Both the position numbers and the translations under genes were made by a program. The notes beneath the pieces are model-generated. The model was given only the letters and a program-made list of their open reading frames with translations. It searched no databases and was not told the origin of the DNA. Shown here in pieces: positions 56,515-64,000 of a stretch of DNA of 64,000 bases; within the stretch, counting starts at the first letter, position 1; every line of letters begins with the position of its first letter. Origin of the DNA: Symsagittifera roscoffensis (Eukaryota > Xenacoelomorpha > Acoela > Convolutidae); the NCBI RefSeq assembly GCF_963678635.1, contig NC_087068.1, positions 23,748,697-23,812,696 of the forward strand, read 5' to 3'.

Positions 56515-57663
56515 TTACTTTTTAAATTCTACTTTCTTTAATATTTTAGATTGGGGGATGAACATTTTGTAGTTTTTACGTGGTTGATTTCGGAGTCTTG
56601 TTGTTTTTCTATGTTCAGATTTGTCTATTTCTTCTTGGGGTATTATTTGTTCTGTCATTTTTCTATTTTTTCTTTGTTTTGGAGATTCTTTATGGTTTTG
56701 TGTATTGTTTTTGGTGGCGGTTGGTTTTGTGTTTTGATTTTCGGTGGGGTTATCATTTTGTTCTGTGTTTTTCAGATGTGGTTCATTTTGAATGATTTTT
56801 AATCCTGTGAAAGAATATAATTGAGTTAATTCGCGGAGTGCGTATTCTTTTGGGTAATAAGGTAATAGGTTGTTTCGATGTTGAACGATTTCTTTTTTGT
56901 TTGAGTCGATAATTTTATATGTGACATCAGTGGGTTTTGCAATTATTTGGTATGGTCCTTTTCGGAGGGGTTGTAATTTTTTAGAAATTCCTTTTTGAGT
57001 ATTAAAATTAGGTATTAAAACAAATGTTCCAATTTTTAAATCGGAAGCTGGTGTAAAACGTGAATTGATTTGTTCATTTATGTTTTGTCTTTGTAATAAC
57101 TTTTTCGTTATTTTTTGATAAATTTCATTGTGTTTCTTATCTCTATTTAAAATCCATTCGGTGTGTGTACCGGAGGCTAGTTTAAGAATTTGTGGGTGAT
57201 GAAAATGATCTTCATCGTGTGTATGTAAAGGTAGGTTATAACAAATTGAGTCTTTATTTGGTTGACAATAACCTTGTACGTTTTTATGGGAATTTGCTGT
57301 AAACATTATTGGTTTGCGTGGCTTTTGGTTGAAAACCATTTCATATGGTGACATTCCTAAAGTTGTCGTAATTTGTGAATTATATGCTAAGGGAAATAAT
57401 TTTACATCTGCTGACCATTCGGTATATTTTGTATCATTTCCGTTGATGATACATCTAAGATATTCTTGTAGTGAACGGTTCATACCTTCGACTAAGCCGT
57501 TTGTCCAAGGTGCATGAGATGTACGTGGTTTGTGTTTAATGTTGTATAAATGACATAGTGTTATTATTTCATTATTTATGAATTCTGTACCATTGTCTGT
57601 GACTAAAATTTCTGGTAGTCCAAATTTTGCTATCCAGTGTTCATAAAGTGTTGTGTATGCGTA
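56515..57663 (-). CDS. pol: Integrase C-terminal half and tail, downstream of an in-frame TAA
   Basis: 382 codons in exactly the same frame as the segment upstream, separated only by TAA at 57664-57666. It starts inside the integrase core: VTDNGTEFINNE holds the second catalytic Asp and NGLVEGMNRSLQ the catalytic Glu. The first internal ATG (57483) lies within the latter, so a protein started there would lack the core. Then come MSPYEMVFNQKP, a GPY-type module (KLQPLRKGPYQIIAKPTDVT) and VQHRNNLLPYYPKEY, all typical of Ty3/gypsy integrase. A Lys/Asn/Thr-rich tail of about 130 residues follows. Without readthrough or correction of the stop, this copy cannot make full integrase. Confidence 0.85.
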   Translation of the reverse strand, partial: YAYTTLYEHWIAKFGLPEILVTDNGTEFINNEIITLCHLYNIKHKPRTSHAPWTNGLVEGMNRSLQEYLRCIINGNDTKYTEWSADVKLFPLAYNSQITTTLGMSPYEMVFNQKPRKPIMFTANSHKNVQGYCQPNKDSICYNLPLHTHDEDHFHHPQILKLASGTHTEWILNRDKKHNEIYQKITKKLLQRQNINEQINSRFTPASDLKIGTFVLIPNFNTQKGISKKLQPLRKGPYQIIAKPTDVTYKIIDSNKKEIVQHRNNLLPYYPKEYALRELTQLYSFTGLKIIQNEPHLKNTEQNDNPTENQNTKPTATKNNTQNHKESPKQRKNRKMTEQIIPQEEIDKSEHRKTTRLRNQPRKNYKMFIPQSKILKKVEFKK

Positions 57664-60600
57664 TTAAGCATTACAATGTGGTACTGGGTTAAGTGCTACA
57701 TAGTGTGTGAATGCGTCAACAATTACCATAATGTAGGAGTTTCCTTCTGATGAGGGTGAAATTGGTCCTTTAGTATCAAATGAGATACGATGATTAAAGT
57801 ATAAACTTTGTCCTTTAAAATCTTGTTTTTGTGCTATTTGTTTTTGATTTGGGTAAGGTTTATTCAGTTGACATACTATACAATCATTGCATAGTACTTT
57901 TATCCAAATTGGTGCATTTGGGAAGTAAAAATTTTGTATAAAATTTGAATATGTTTTTTCTGATCCAGAGTGTCCTTTAATATTTTGTGTATGTGAAATA
58001 TTAAAAGCTATAAGAATCATACTTATAGGGAGACAGGGAACTGTAGATTCATTCAGGTTATACTCTAAAAGGTCTGTATTTTCGTTAATTGTTGTGTTAT
58101 TAAATTTGCGAAAGTATCGGAGGAGTGTTTTGTTTCCTAGAATGGTTGAATCTGCTTTGATAGGTTTAGTTTTATATTTGTGCCATGATTTCAGTTGTCG
58201 AATTACTGGGTCAAGGTTTTGATATTGTTTCAGTGTTGAAATTGTAATTGTTTCTGTTGGGGGGAGAAAAATGTTTTCGATTTCTAATGTAGATAAGGGT
58301 ATTGTATCAAGTGGGTCGTGAAGGTCAAAAACTTGATTTATTGTGTATTTTGAATCATTTGTTTGTGGTCCTGATAAATTTATTTTATCAGTTAAATCTT
58401 CTTTTTCAATTAGTGGAAAATGGTCTTTTTTAGGCAGGTGTTGTTTTGTTCGTTTTTGTTGGGTGTTATTTTTTATCCATTGAGAATATGGGATTGGTTT
58501 GAAAGTTGATGTTCCAAGTAGGTCAACTTCATAATGATTATTTTGACAATCTAAATAAAGTGGGAAATGTTGTAAATTATTTATTTGTGATTGTTCAATA
58601 TCAGTTTTTACTGCATATTTGCATTCTAATCGGGGTGATGTTTCGTTTTCTGCAAGGTAGAATTTTATGTTTTTGGGTATTTCAACTGTTGTTTTTCGTG
58701 TAAGTAATTCAGGTGGTGTATTTCGACTTAAGGTGTCTGGTAATGCAAGATTTTTTCCTGCAGTCCAAACTATATGTAAGTTTGGAAACTTCATTAGAAT
58801 TAGTTGAAATCTGTAAACTCGGTGGTTTGGGTTAGATTTCTGTGTGAAAAGAAAAATGATTGGTTTGTGATCTGTGAATAGAACTGTTGGATGTTTTGAT
58901 CCAAGTATCAGAAATTCATATTCTGTCAGTGTATAGATTATGGCTGTACATTCTCTCATTAGGGTTGAGAGTCTTAGCTCTGCTTGAGTGAATAATCGAG
59001 AATTTGCTGATATCAAGTTCATTTTATTTGTACCATTATGTGATTGTAATAGTGCTGCGCCGATGCCAAAGTTCGAAGCATCGCACATTGCATAAAATGG
59101 TTGATCAGGGTCTGGAATTGTGTTTGAAATTTGTTCAGTTAAAAGTTTCTTTATTTCTTCGAATCGTGCTTGATGTTCTGTATTCCATTCAAAATTATTT
59201 TGTTGTCTAAGGATGTTGTAAAATGGTCGTAGATATAATTGCATTTTATAAACATATTTACTTAAAAAGTTTAACATTCCAAGGAATTCTTGGATTTTCT
59301 TTTTATTTGTTGGTGGTTGAAGTTTTTGAATAGCGTCAATGCGTGATTTCAGTGGAGTGATTGTTTTTCTTTCTATGTTATGTCCTAAGAATTTAACTCT
59401 TGTCAAAAAGAAGTGTGATTTATCGGGGGCGGCCTTCAGATTTTCGTTCTGAAGTATTTGGTGATATGTTTCTAAAACTTTGAACATTTCGTCTTTTGTT
59501 TGTGATTGCATAAAAACATCGTCTAGATAGGTGATTGCGTTTTTCTTGAGTATTAGTGGTCTAAAAATTTTGCTCATAAAAGCTGAAAATGCTGCTGGTC
59601 CTATGGATATTCCATAGAATAAGCGGTTAAATTCATATTGTTGGTTTCCGATAACAAATTGTGTTAAACGTCGTGATTGTTCATCTAGTGGCATTTGATT
59701 GTATGCACTATTCATATCGGCGGTTGTGAAGTATTTGCCGTTTATTTTTGTTAAAATAACTTGTATTGGTTCAATGGGCCAATTACATTTTGATTCATCT
59801 ATGAGTGAATTGAGGTATCTAGCATCGAGAACGATTTTTAATGATTCTCCTTTGGCTAGAATGATAACGGGGTTGATGAATGTGTTGCCTTTTGGTTGTT
59901 CTTCTTTATTAACTGGTGATATGATGTTGTATTGTTCTAAAATATCGAGTAATCTGTTTACTTTATCATGTAAGTGAATTGGTACTTTACTTGCTCTCTG
60001 TTTTTTGAAAACTGCGTTTGGTTTTAATGGGAGATGTAGTGATGAACTGATTTTGCCAACATCGAATTTTGATGTTGCATAGACTGATGAATATTTAATT
60101 AGCTGTTTGGCTAACTTTTCAAATTCGTCTTGTGTTATTTGTGAATGTTGGAAATTAAACATTGTTAAAAATTTCTGTTGGTTCTCTGTGTAGTTACTTA
60201 TGTTGAATGTAGGTTTGAAATATGGAGTTTTTGTGAAATAATCCGTATTTCTGTTTTCGTTACTTATTATATTATTTATAGATAATTCTTCATTAAGAAT
60301 TGTAGATTGGCATATATCTAGTAATTGGAGTATATTATTTACGCGATAGGCTTTTTCGTGTATTGGTGATATTGTAGCGTTGGTTTCACAATATCCTAAA
60401 AGTCCTAAAGGTAATGTTACTTGGTAAGGTGTGTTGTTATAAACATGTAAAGAAATAATATCTGAATTCGAATTTTTCAAATATTTTATTGAAGAGATTG
60501 TGATTTTGAAAAATTTATGAATAGGTTTGAATTCAAAATCTGACATATAAAATTTTTGTTTGTTTTGTTCTTTATCATATTGGTGAACTTGTTTGATTGA

Positions 60601-61725
60601 AAAATTATAGATGTTTCCTGATAGTGGTTTCAGGTGTTTTCTTTGTTGGTTATATATTGGATAGAATTTTGAAAAGAATGGTGGTTGTTTATTTAATCTT
60701 TGAAAAAATGTTAGGGATGTTTCTTTTGTTTTTGTATATTTATCTTTGATTAATATTTTACTATTTAGGATGTTAATTGTTGGTATATACTTCGAAATAA
60801 ATGGTATTCCAATGATATTATATTTAATATCAGTGATATGGAATATTTGTTTAAATGGCTTATTTAAAATTTTGCTTTGCTCCATTGTTCTGGTAGGGAG
60901 GAGAAATAATTGGATTTTTCCGTAGTTTATCAGTGTTGATCCTTGTGCTGTTGCTAGTTTGCTGGAGGTTTCAAGAGGTGTTAGCTTTGGGTGTAAGGAT
61001 TTTATTTCATTCCATGTGGGGATGTTTATTATGTTTGATTCTGCTCCTGAATCAATTAAAAAATCTATTTCAAGGTCTGGTGGTTGAAATTCTTTATTTC
61101 TTGGGCTTTCTAAGAGAAATGGTATTGTCCAAATTTTTTCTTTGGGTTGTTCTTTTTGTATATTTTGGTAGATGTGGTTTGTATTCAAGCATTTTGTTTT
61201 GACATTTTGATTGGGTTGTTCTGTAGTATTTTTTGCATTTGTTTCTTTCGTTGTTGGTGTGGAATTTATGGGTGTAGTGTAATAATTTTGAAGAAATTCT
61301 GATTGATTTTCATATATATGTGACGGAAAGGGTTGTTCATATATGACAGATTCATAGTCATTTTCGACTTTTATCATATTGATGGCAAGAGTGTTTTCAG
61401 TATCACTTTCTGAATCTGATGATGTACAATTTATTTGATTGAGTTGTAACGCATCAGTTACTGTGTCATCAATACCTGGAGGGTCTGATGTTGTTTCTGG
61501 GTTAGATTGTACTTGATTGATTTGCCTTTGATGTTTAGGTGTATTACTTCTATGACGATTATTAGAATTATTATAGTTATTATTATTCCTATGTGGTGAT
61601 TGGGAATAATTTCTGTAACGATTATTATAACTTGGGTGTCGATTTTGTGAATTATTTCGCGATCTGTTTTGGTAGTTATTGTTTGGTCTGTTATAGTTCG
61701 ATCTATTATATGAGTTATTTCTTGA
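57664..61725 (-). CDS. pol: Pol: protease, reverse transcriptase, RNase H, N-terminal integrase
   Basis: Open for 1353 codons after the gag TGA; the first ATG is at 61377. Counting from that Met: aspartic protease DFLIDSGAESN with DSGA at 109-112; RT from about 480 to 710 with TADMNSAY (Asp 554), a motif-B-like FNRLFYGISIGPAAFSAF and YLDD at 617-620; RNase H with CDAS (Asp 766), RECTA (Glu 809), FTDHKP (Asp 836) and LPDTLSR (Asp 881); integrase zinc domain with H1129, H1136 and CIVC (1166/1169); and the first catalytic Asp in SFDTKG (1201). Domain order and motifs are Ty3/gypsy. The RT and RNase H catalytic residues are intact. The segment ends at a TAA inside the integrase core, about 30 residues after VDAFTHYVAL begins. 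Confidence 0.92.
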   Translation of the reverse strand, partial: SRNNSYNRSNYNRPNNNYQNRSRNNSQNRHPSYNNRYRNYSQSPHRNNNNYNNSNNRHRSNTPKHQRQINQVQSNPETTSDPPGIDDTVTDALQLNQINCTSSDSESDTENTLAINMIKVENDYESVIYEQPFPSHIYENQSEFLQNYYTTPINSTPTTKETNAKNTTEQPNQNVKTKCLNTNHIYQNIQKEQPKEKIWTIPFLLESPRNKEFQPPDLEIDFLIDSGAESNIINIPTWNEIKSLHPKLTPLETSSKLATAQGSTLINYGKIQLFLLPTRTMEQSKILNKPFKQIFHITDIKYNIIGIPFISKYIPTINILNSKILIKDKYTKTKETSLTFFQRLNKQPPFFSKFYPIYNQQRKHLKPLSGNIYNFSIKQVHQYDKEQNKQKFYMSDFEFKPIHKFFKITISSIKYLKNSNSDIISLHVYNNTPYQVTLPLGLLGYCETNATISPIHEKAYRVNNILQLLDICQSTILNEELSINNIISNENRNTDYFTKTPYFKPTFNISNYTENQQKFLTMFNFQHSQITQDEFEKLAKQLIKYSSVYATSKFDVGKISSSLHLPLKPNAVFKKQRASKVPIHLHDKVNRLLDILEQYNIISPVNKEEQPKGNTFINPVIILAKGESLKIVLDARYLNSLIDESKCNWPIEPIQVILTKINGKYFTTADMNSAYNQMPLDEQSRRLTQFVIGNQQYEFNRLFYGISIGPAAFSAFMSKIFRPLILKKNAITYLDDVFMQSQTKDEMFKVLETYHQILQNENLKAAPDKSHFFLTRVKFLGHNIERKTITPLKSRIDAIQKLQPPTNKKKIQEFLGMLNFLSKYVYKMQLYLRPFYNILRQQNNFEWNTEHQARFEEIKKLLTEQISNTIPDPDQPFYAMCDASNFGIGAALLQSHNGTNKMNLISANSRLFTQAELRLSTLMRECTAIIYTLTEYEFLILGSKHPTVLFTDHKPIIFLFTQKSNPNHRVYRFQLILMKFPNLHIVWTAGKNLALPDTLSRNTPPELLTRKTTVEIPKNIKFYLAENETSPRLECKYAVKTDIEQSQINNLQHFPLYLDCQNNHYEVDLLGTSTFKPIPYSQWIKNNTQQKRTKQHLPKKDHFPLIEKEDLTDKINLSGPQTNDSKYTINQVFDLHDPLDTIPLSTLEIENIFLPPTETITISTLKQYQNLDPVIRQLKSWHKYKTKPIKADSTILGNKTLLRYFRKFNNTTINENTDLLEYNLNESTVPCLPISMILIAFNISHTQNIKGHSGSEKTYSNFIQNFYFPNAPIWIKVLCNDCIVCQLNKPYPNQKQIAQKQDFKGQSLYFNHRISFDTKGPISPSSEGNSYIMVIVDAFTHYVALNPVPHCNA

Positions 61726-64000
61726 TCAATTGTTCGGGTAATTCTGGTTTCGGTTGTTTGAATAACTTCTATTTCTATTATAGGAGTAGTTTCTATTCCT
61801 ATTGTATGATGAATTTCGTGATTGATTGTTTGGATAGTAGTTATTTCTTGATTGGGAATTAGATCTAGAAACAAATCGTTGTGTATTTGAGTTTGATCTG
61901 GAGTAGTTATTTCTACTATTTGGTCTATTGTAGTGATTTTGTGATGAATTATACGTGTTTCTTCGTTCTGGTGATCTTCCTCTATAACTTGAGTTATATG
62001 GAGATTGATTTCTTGTATAGCTTGTATTGTTCGGGAGTGGTTTTCCTGAACTGTTGTTGCTATGAACTGTTTTGTTCGGTAAATTTTGATCTTTTTTCAT
62101 GTATTGATAGAATGATTTATTTGGTTCTTTGTATTTTTGAGGTTTATTTTGACTATCTTGCTGTTTTTGTCTACATTCGGAAATACTATGTCCGTATCGT
62201 CGGCAATAATTACACCATTTTTTGAAAGATGGTTTGCCTTTAAAGTTCGGGTTCTTTTCATAAATGTTGAGTATTTCAGTGATTTTTTCAACGAGGTCTG
62301 TTTCTGATTCCTGTATATTATTAATATTAGTGGAAGTCGTTTCAATTTTGTTAACGTATTGTAATTTCAGATTTTCCGTTTCTTCTAGTTTCATCGTGAT
62401 TTCTGCTTGTTCTAGTTTGTCTACTAGTTTTCTAAAATCTAAATCGGGTTCTCGAATTGAAGAAGGATGAGATGCTCTCTTTTTTATTGCTATTTTCCTT
62501 AATTGTGGTGTTAAGGTCATCATTAAGATTTCTGTCATCTTTGTGTTTTTATAGTCATGTGTATTTAGTGAATATGCTTTTCGAACTAGTGTTTCGATTC
62601 GTACTGCTATTTGCTTGATGGTTTCGTTTGGTAATCTGCGAATTTCATTACATAAAACTCTTTGTTGTTGTTTGTTTCTTTCGGAGTCAAACATTTTTGA
62701 AAATTCTTGTGTAAATCTTTTCCAGTTTGATTTTATTTCTAGAGGTAGTACTGAAAACCATTTTTGGGCTGCGCCATCTAAGGTTGTTTGTATCAACGCT
62801 GTGCGTCGATGTATCCAGTTTTGATGTAGTGGCGTATTAATTGGTTCAGGTCCTATATTTAAAATCAAATTTGCTGTTACTGCATTTAAGTAATCTTCTA
62901 CAGAGTATTCAGGGTCTGTTCCTGTGAAAACCATTAAAGGTTTATTTGATGTTATTGATGATCCACCCATAAGGTATGGATTCATTGTCATTTGTAATGA
63001 TTCTGCTGCATTTGGCATTTGAGAAAAATTTGAAAGTTGGTTTCTTGTTATTTCATGTTGTTGGAGATAATATGGTAGTGGTATTTCATTTTGCATTTGT
63101 GATGGTTGATACGAGTGTGCAGTCATTGGATTTTGTTGTTGAATTGGTTGAAAAGATTGTGTATTAATTAAATTTGGTTGTTGATGTTGTGCATCTATTG
63201 ATTGTGGAGAAAAATTTCTATGATTTGTACGTGTTTTCTGTATTCCTTGTCTACGATATTCTTGAGTATTTTGTGCAAATATATCTGGTTGTATGAAATC
63301 ATCATCTGAGGATAAATAATCCATTTGATAAGATGTTTGTTTTTTATTTTTATTTTGTTGAAAAAATGGGTAATTTTCACTGCGATCCTGTGGAGGATTT
63401 GGTTGAAAATTTTTGGAATTATATTGGGCCGTTGGGTTATCCCAGTTTCGAGGTTTTGTATATTGATTAAAATTCCTTTGTGGTTGATAATTTGTTTTTG
63501 ATGGATGTGTATAATTATAATTATGGTCTGCAAAGTTATTTCTAGTGAATGTTTTGCGTGTTTTTGATGGTATTGTCATGGGTCTGTATGTTTGGTAATC
63601 CATATGTGAATATTTAGGAGCAACCGAAGGTTTAACGGTTGATTGTAAGGTTACTTGTGTTTGTGAAGGATTTGTATTTCTTGGTGTTGTTAAATTTGGG
63701 CGTATTGGTGAAATACTTTGTTGTGTAGTTGTTGTGTGTACAATTTCTTCATTTATGAAGTGTGATGGTGTCTGGATATCTTGTTGAGTAAGATTCCTAG
63801 TTCCATTGAGGTTTTCGTTGTGTATGACTGTAGAGTTTAAACTATTATTTTGTGTATCGGGTAAAAATGTATTATAGTTTAATGGTGTTGCATCAATTGT
63901 TAATGGTATTACTCTTACATAATCTCTTATGTAAGATATTGTACCTATTGCTTGACTTGAGATTGATTGTGGAAAACTTATAAATGCGGGATGAGACCAT
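61726..64000 (-). CDS. gag: Gag, 5'-partial, ending at an in-frame TGA
   Basis: The frame is open through the window edge (757 codons visible; the Met at 63603 is internal, since the frame reads through upstream of it). The visible N-terminal part is Gln/Asn/Thr/Pro-rich. Counted from the Met at 63603, residues 215-410 form the capsid-like domain (MVFTGTDPEYSVEDYLNAV; LDGAAQKWFSVLP; FSKMFDSERNKQQQRVL; LPNETIKQIAVRI). A CCHC zinc knuckle CNYCRRYGHSISEC lies at 464-477. Then follows a repetitive Ser/Arg/Asn/Tyr tail. The TGA falls within this tail, and the same kind of repeat continues in frame after it for about 60 residues before pol. Gag and pol thus form a single frame apart from this one stop. 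Confidence 0.88.
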   Translation of the reverse strand, partial: WSHPAFISFPQSISSQAIGTISYIRDYVRVIPLTIDATPLNYNTFLPDTQNNSLNSTVIHNENLNGTRNLTQQDIQTPSHFINEEIVHTTTTQQSISPIRPNLTTPRNTNPSQTQVTLQSTVKPSVAPKYSHMDYQTYRPMTIPSKTRKTFTRNNFADHNYNYTHPSKTNYQPQRNFNQYTKPRNWDNPTAQYNSKNFQPNPPQDRSENYPFFQQNKNKKQTSYQMDYLSSDDDFIQPDIFAQNTQEYRRQGIQKTRTNHRNFSPQSIDAQHQQPNLINTQSFQPIQQQNPMTAHSYQPSQMQNEIPLPYYLQQHEITRNQLSNFSQMPNAAESLQMTMNPYLMGGSSITSNKPLMVFTGTDPEYSVEDYLNAVTANLILNIGPEPINTPLHQNWIHRRTALIQTTLDGAAQKWFSVLPLEIKSNWKRFTQEFSKMFDSERNKQQQRVLCNEIRRLPNETIKQIAVRIETLVRKAYSLNTHDYKNTKMTEILMMTLTPQLRKIAIKKRASHPSSIREPDLDFRKLVDKLEQAEITMKLEETENLKLQYVNKIETTSTNINNIQESETDLVEKITEILNIYEKNPNFKGKPSFKKWCNYCRRYGHSISECRQKQQDSQNKPQKYKEPNKSFYQYMKKDQNLPNKTVHSNNSSGKPLPNNTSYTRNQSPYNSSYRGRSPERRNTYNSSQNHYNRPNSRNNYSRSNSNTQRFVSRSNSQSRNNYYPNNQSRNSSYNRNRNYSYNRNRSYSNNRNQNYPNN

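Larger units (their letters stand above)
48000..64000 (-). mobile_element. Large env-bearing Ty3/gypsy element, 5' end outside the window
   Basis: Minus-strand genes in order are gag-pro-RT-RH-int, two hydrophobic ORFs, an ATG-less 378-codon frame, an envelope-like glycoprotein and a 599-aa unknown protein. RT (YLDD), RNase H, integrase (HHCC, D, D, E) and a GPY-type C-terminus in this order place it in Ty3/gypsy (established knowledge). All the genes are on one strand. From about 48.6 kb rightward the plus strand is strongly G+T rich and stays so to the window end, which marks the element body. The left border is not defined, because the 5' LTR needed for comparison is beyond 64000. At 15-16 kb or more it is large for the superfamily. 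Confidence 0.8.

Noticed and set aside
51513-63167. Numerous plus-strand ORFs across the right end
   Set aside because: They are antisense shadows of the gag, pol, env and accessory frames, with skewed Val/Leu/Cys/Phe content and no domains.

Overview
The window is eukaryotic, almost certainly from an invertebrate metazoan. It has low gene density, abundant decayed retroelements of several classes (Ty3/gypsy, Penelope-like, a retroelement C-terminal endonuclease-like module), foldback repeats, a tRNA-derived promoter pair and AATAAA poly(A) signals. There is one secreted host gene with animal-type extracellular domains (PAN-like, thrombospondin type 1, C-type lectin-like). No prokaryotic operon structure, rRNA or CRISPR array is visible. 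The species cannot be fixed from the sequence alone.

Positions 1-5.8 kb hold degenerate repeats dominated by a recurring GGAGGGT word, followed by a leader block that recurs twice further on. From 5.4 to 27.3 kb a decayed Gag-like retroelement is present in several partial, tandem and nested copies. Each copy carries frameshifts and stops, but the same peptide blocks recur in the same order: a leader, a conserved block ending in a hydrophobic stretch, a coiled-coil block, and in the longest copies a capsid-like block. From 27.3 to about 32.9 kb the last copy continues as single-copy remnants, including an SGNH-hydrolase-like domain that has lost catalytic residues. Between inverted dispersed repeats at 15.8-18.5 kb lies a fragment with an RPDG/WDVT endonuclease-like module. 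Penelope-like remnants lie on the minus strand at 33.05-33.96 kb and on the plus strand at 38.4-39.2 kb.

Positions 40-46.5 kb are repeat-rich and non-coding: a 0.5 kb dispersed repeat present twice, two foldback elements, homopolymeric G/C tracts, a tRNA-like Pol III promoter and a 107-bp tandem array. A probable host gene lies at 46824-47654 on the plus strand, with two poly(A) signals just after its stop.

The right end, from about 48.0 kb to beyond 64.0 kb, is the most notable part: one very large env-bearing Ty3/gypsy element on the minus strand, at least 15-16 kb long, with its 5' end outside the window. In transcription order it carries one continuous gag-protease-RT-RNase H-integrase frame broken only by a TGA and a TAA, two small hydrophobic ORFs, a 378-codon open frame without any ATG, an 872-aa envelope-like glycoprotein, and a 599-aa protein of unknown type. 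Two of the junctions are ATGA stop/start overlaps, the env start overlaps the end of the ATG-less frame, and a consensus splice donor directly follows the last stop. The coding strand is markedly A+C rich. This multi-gene arrangement is the strongest candidate for something not well described.
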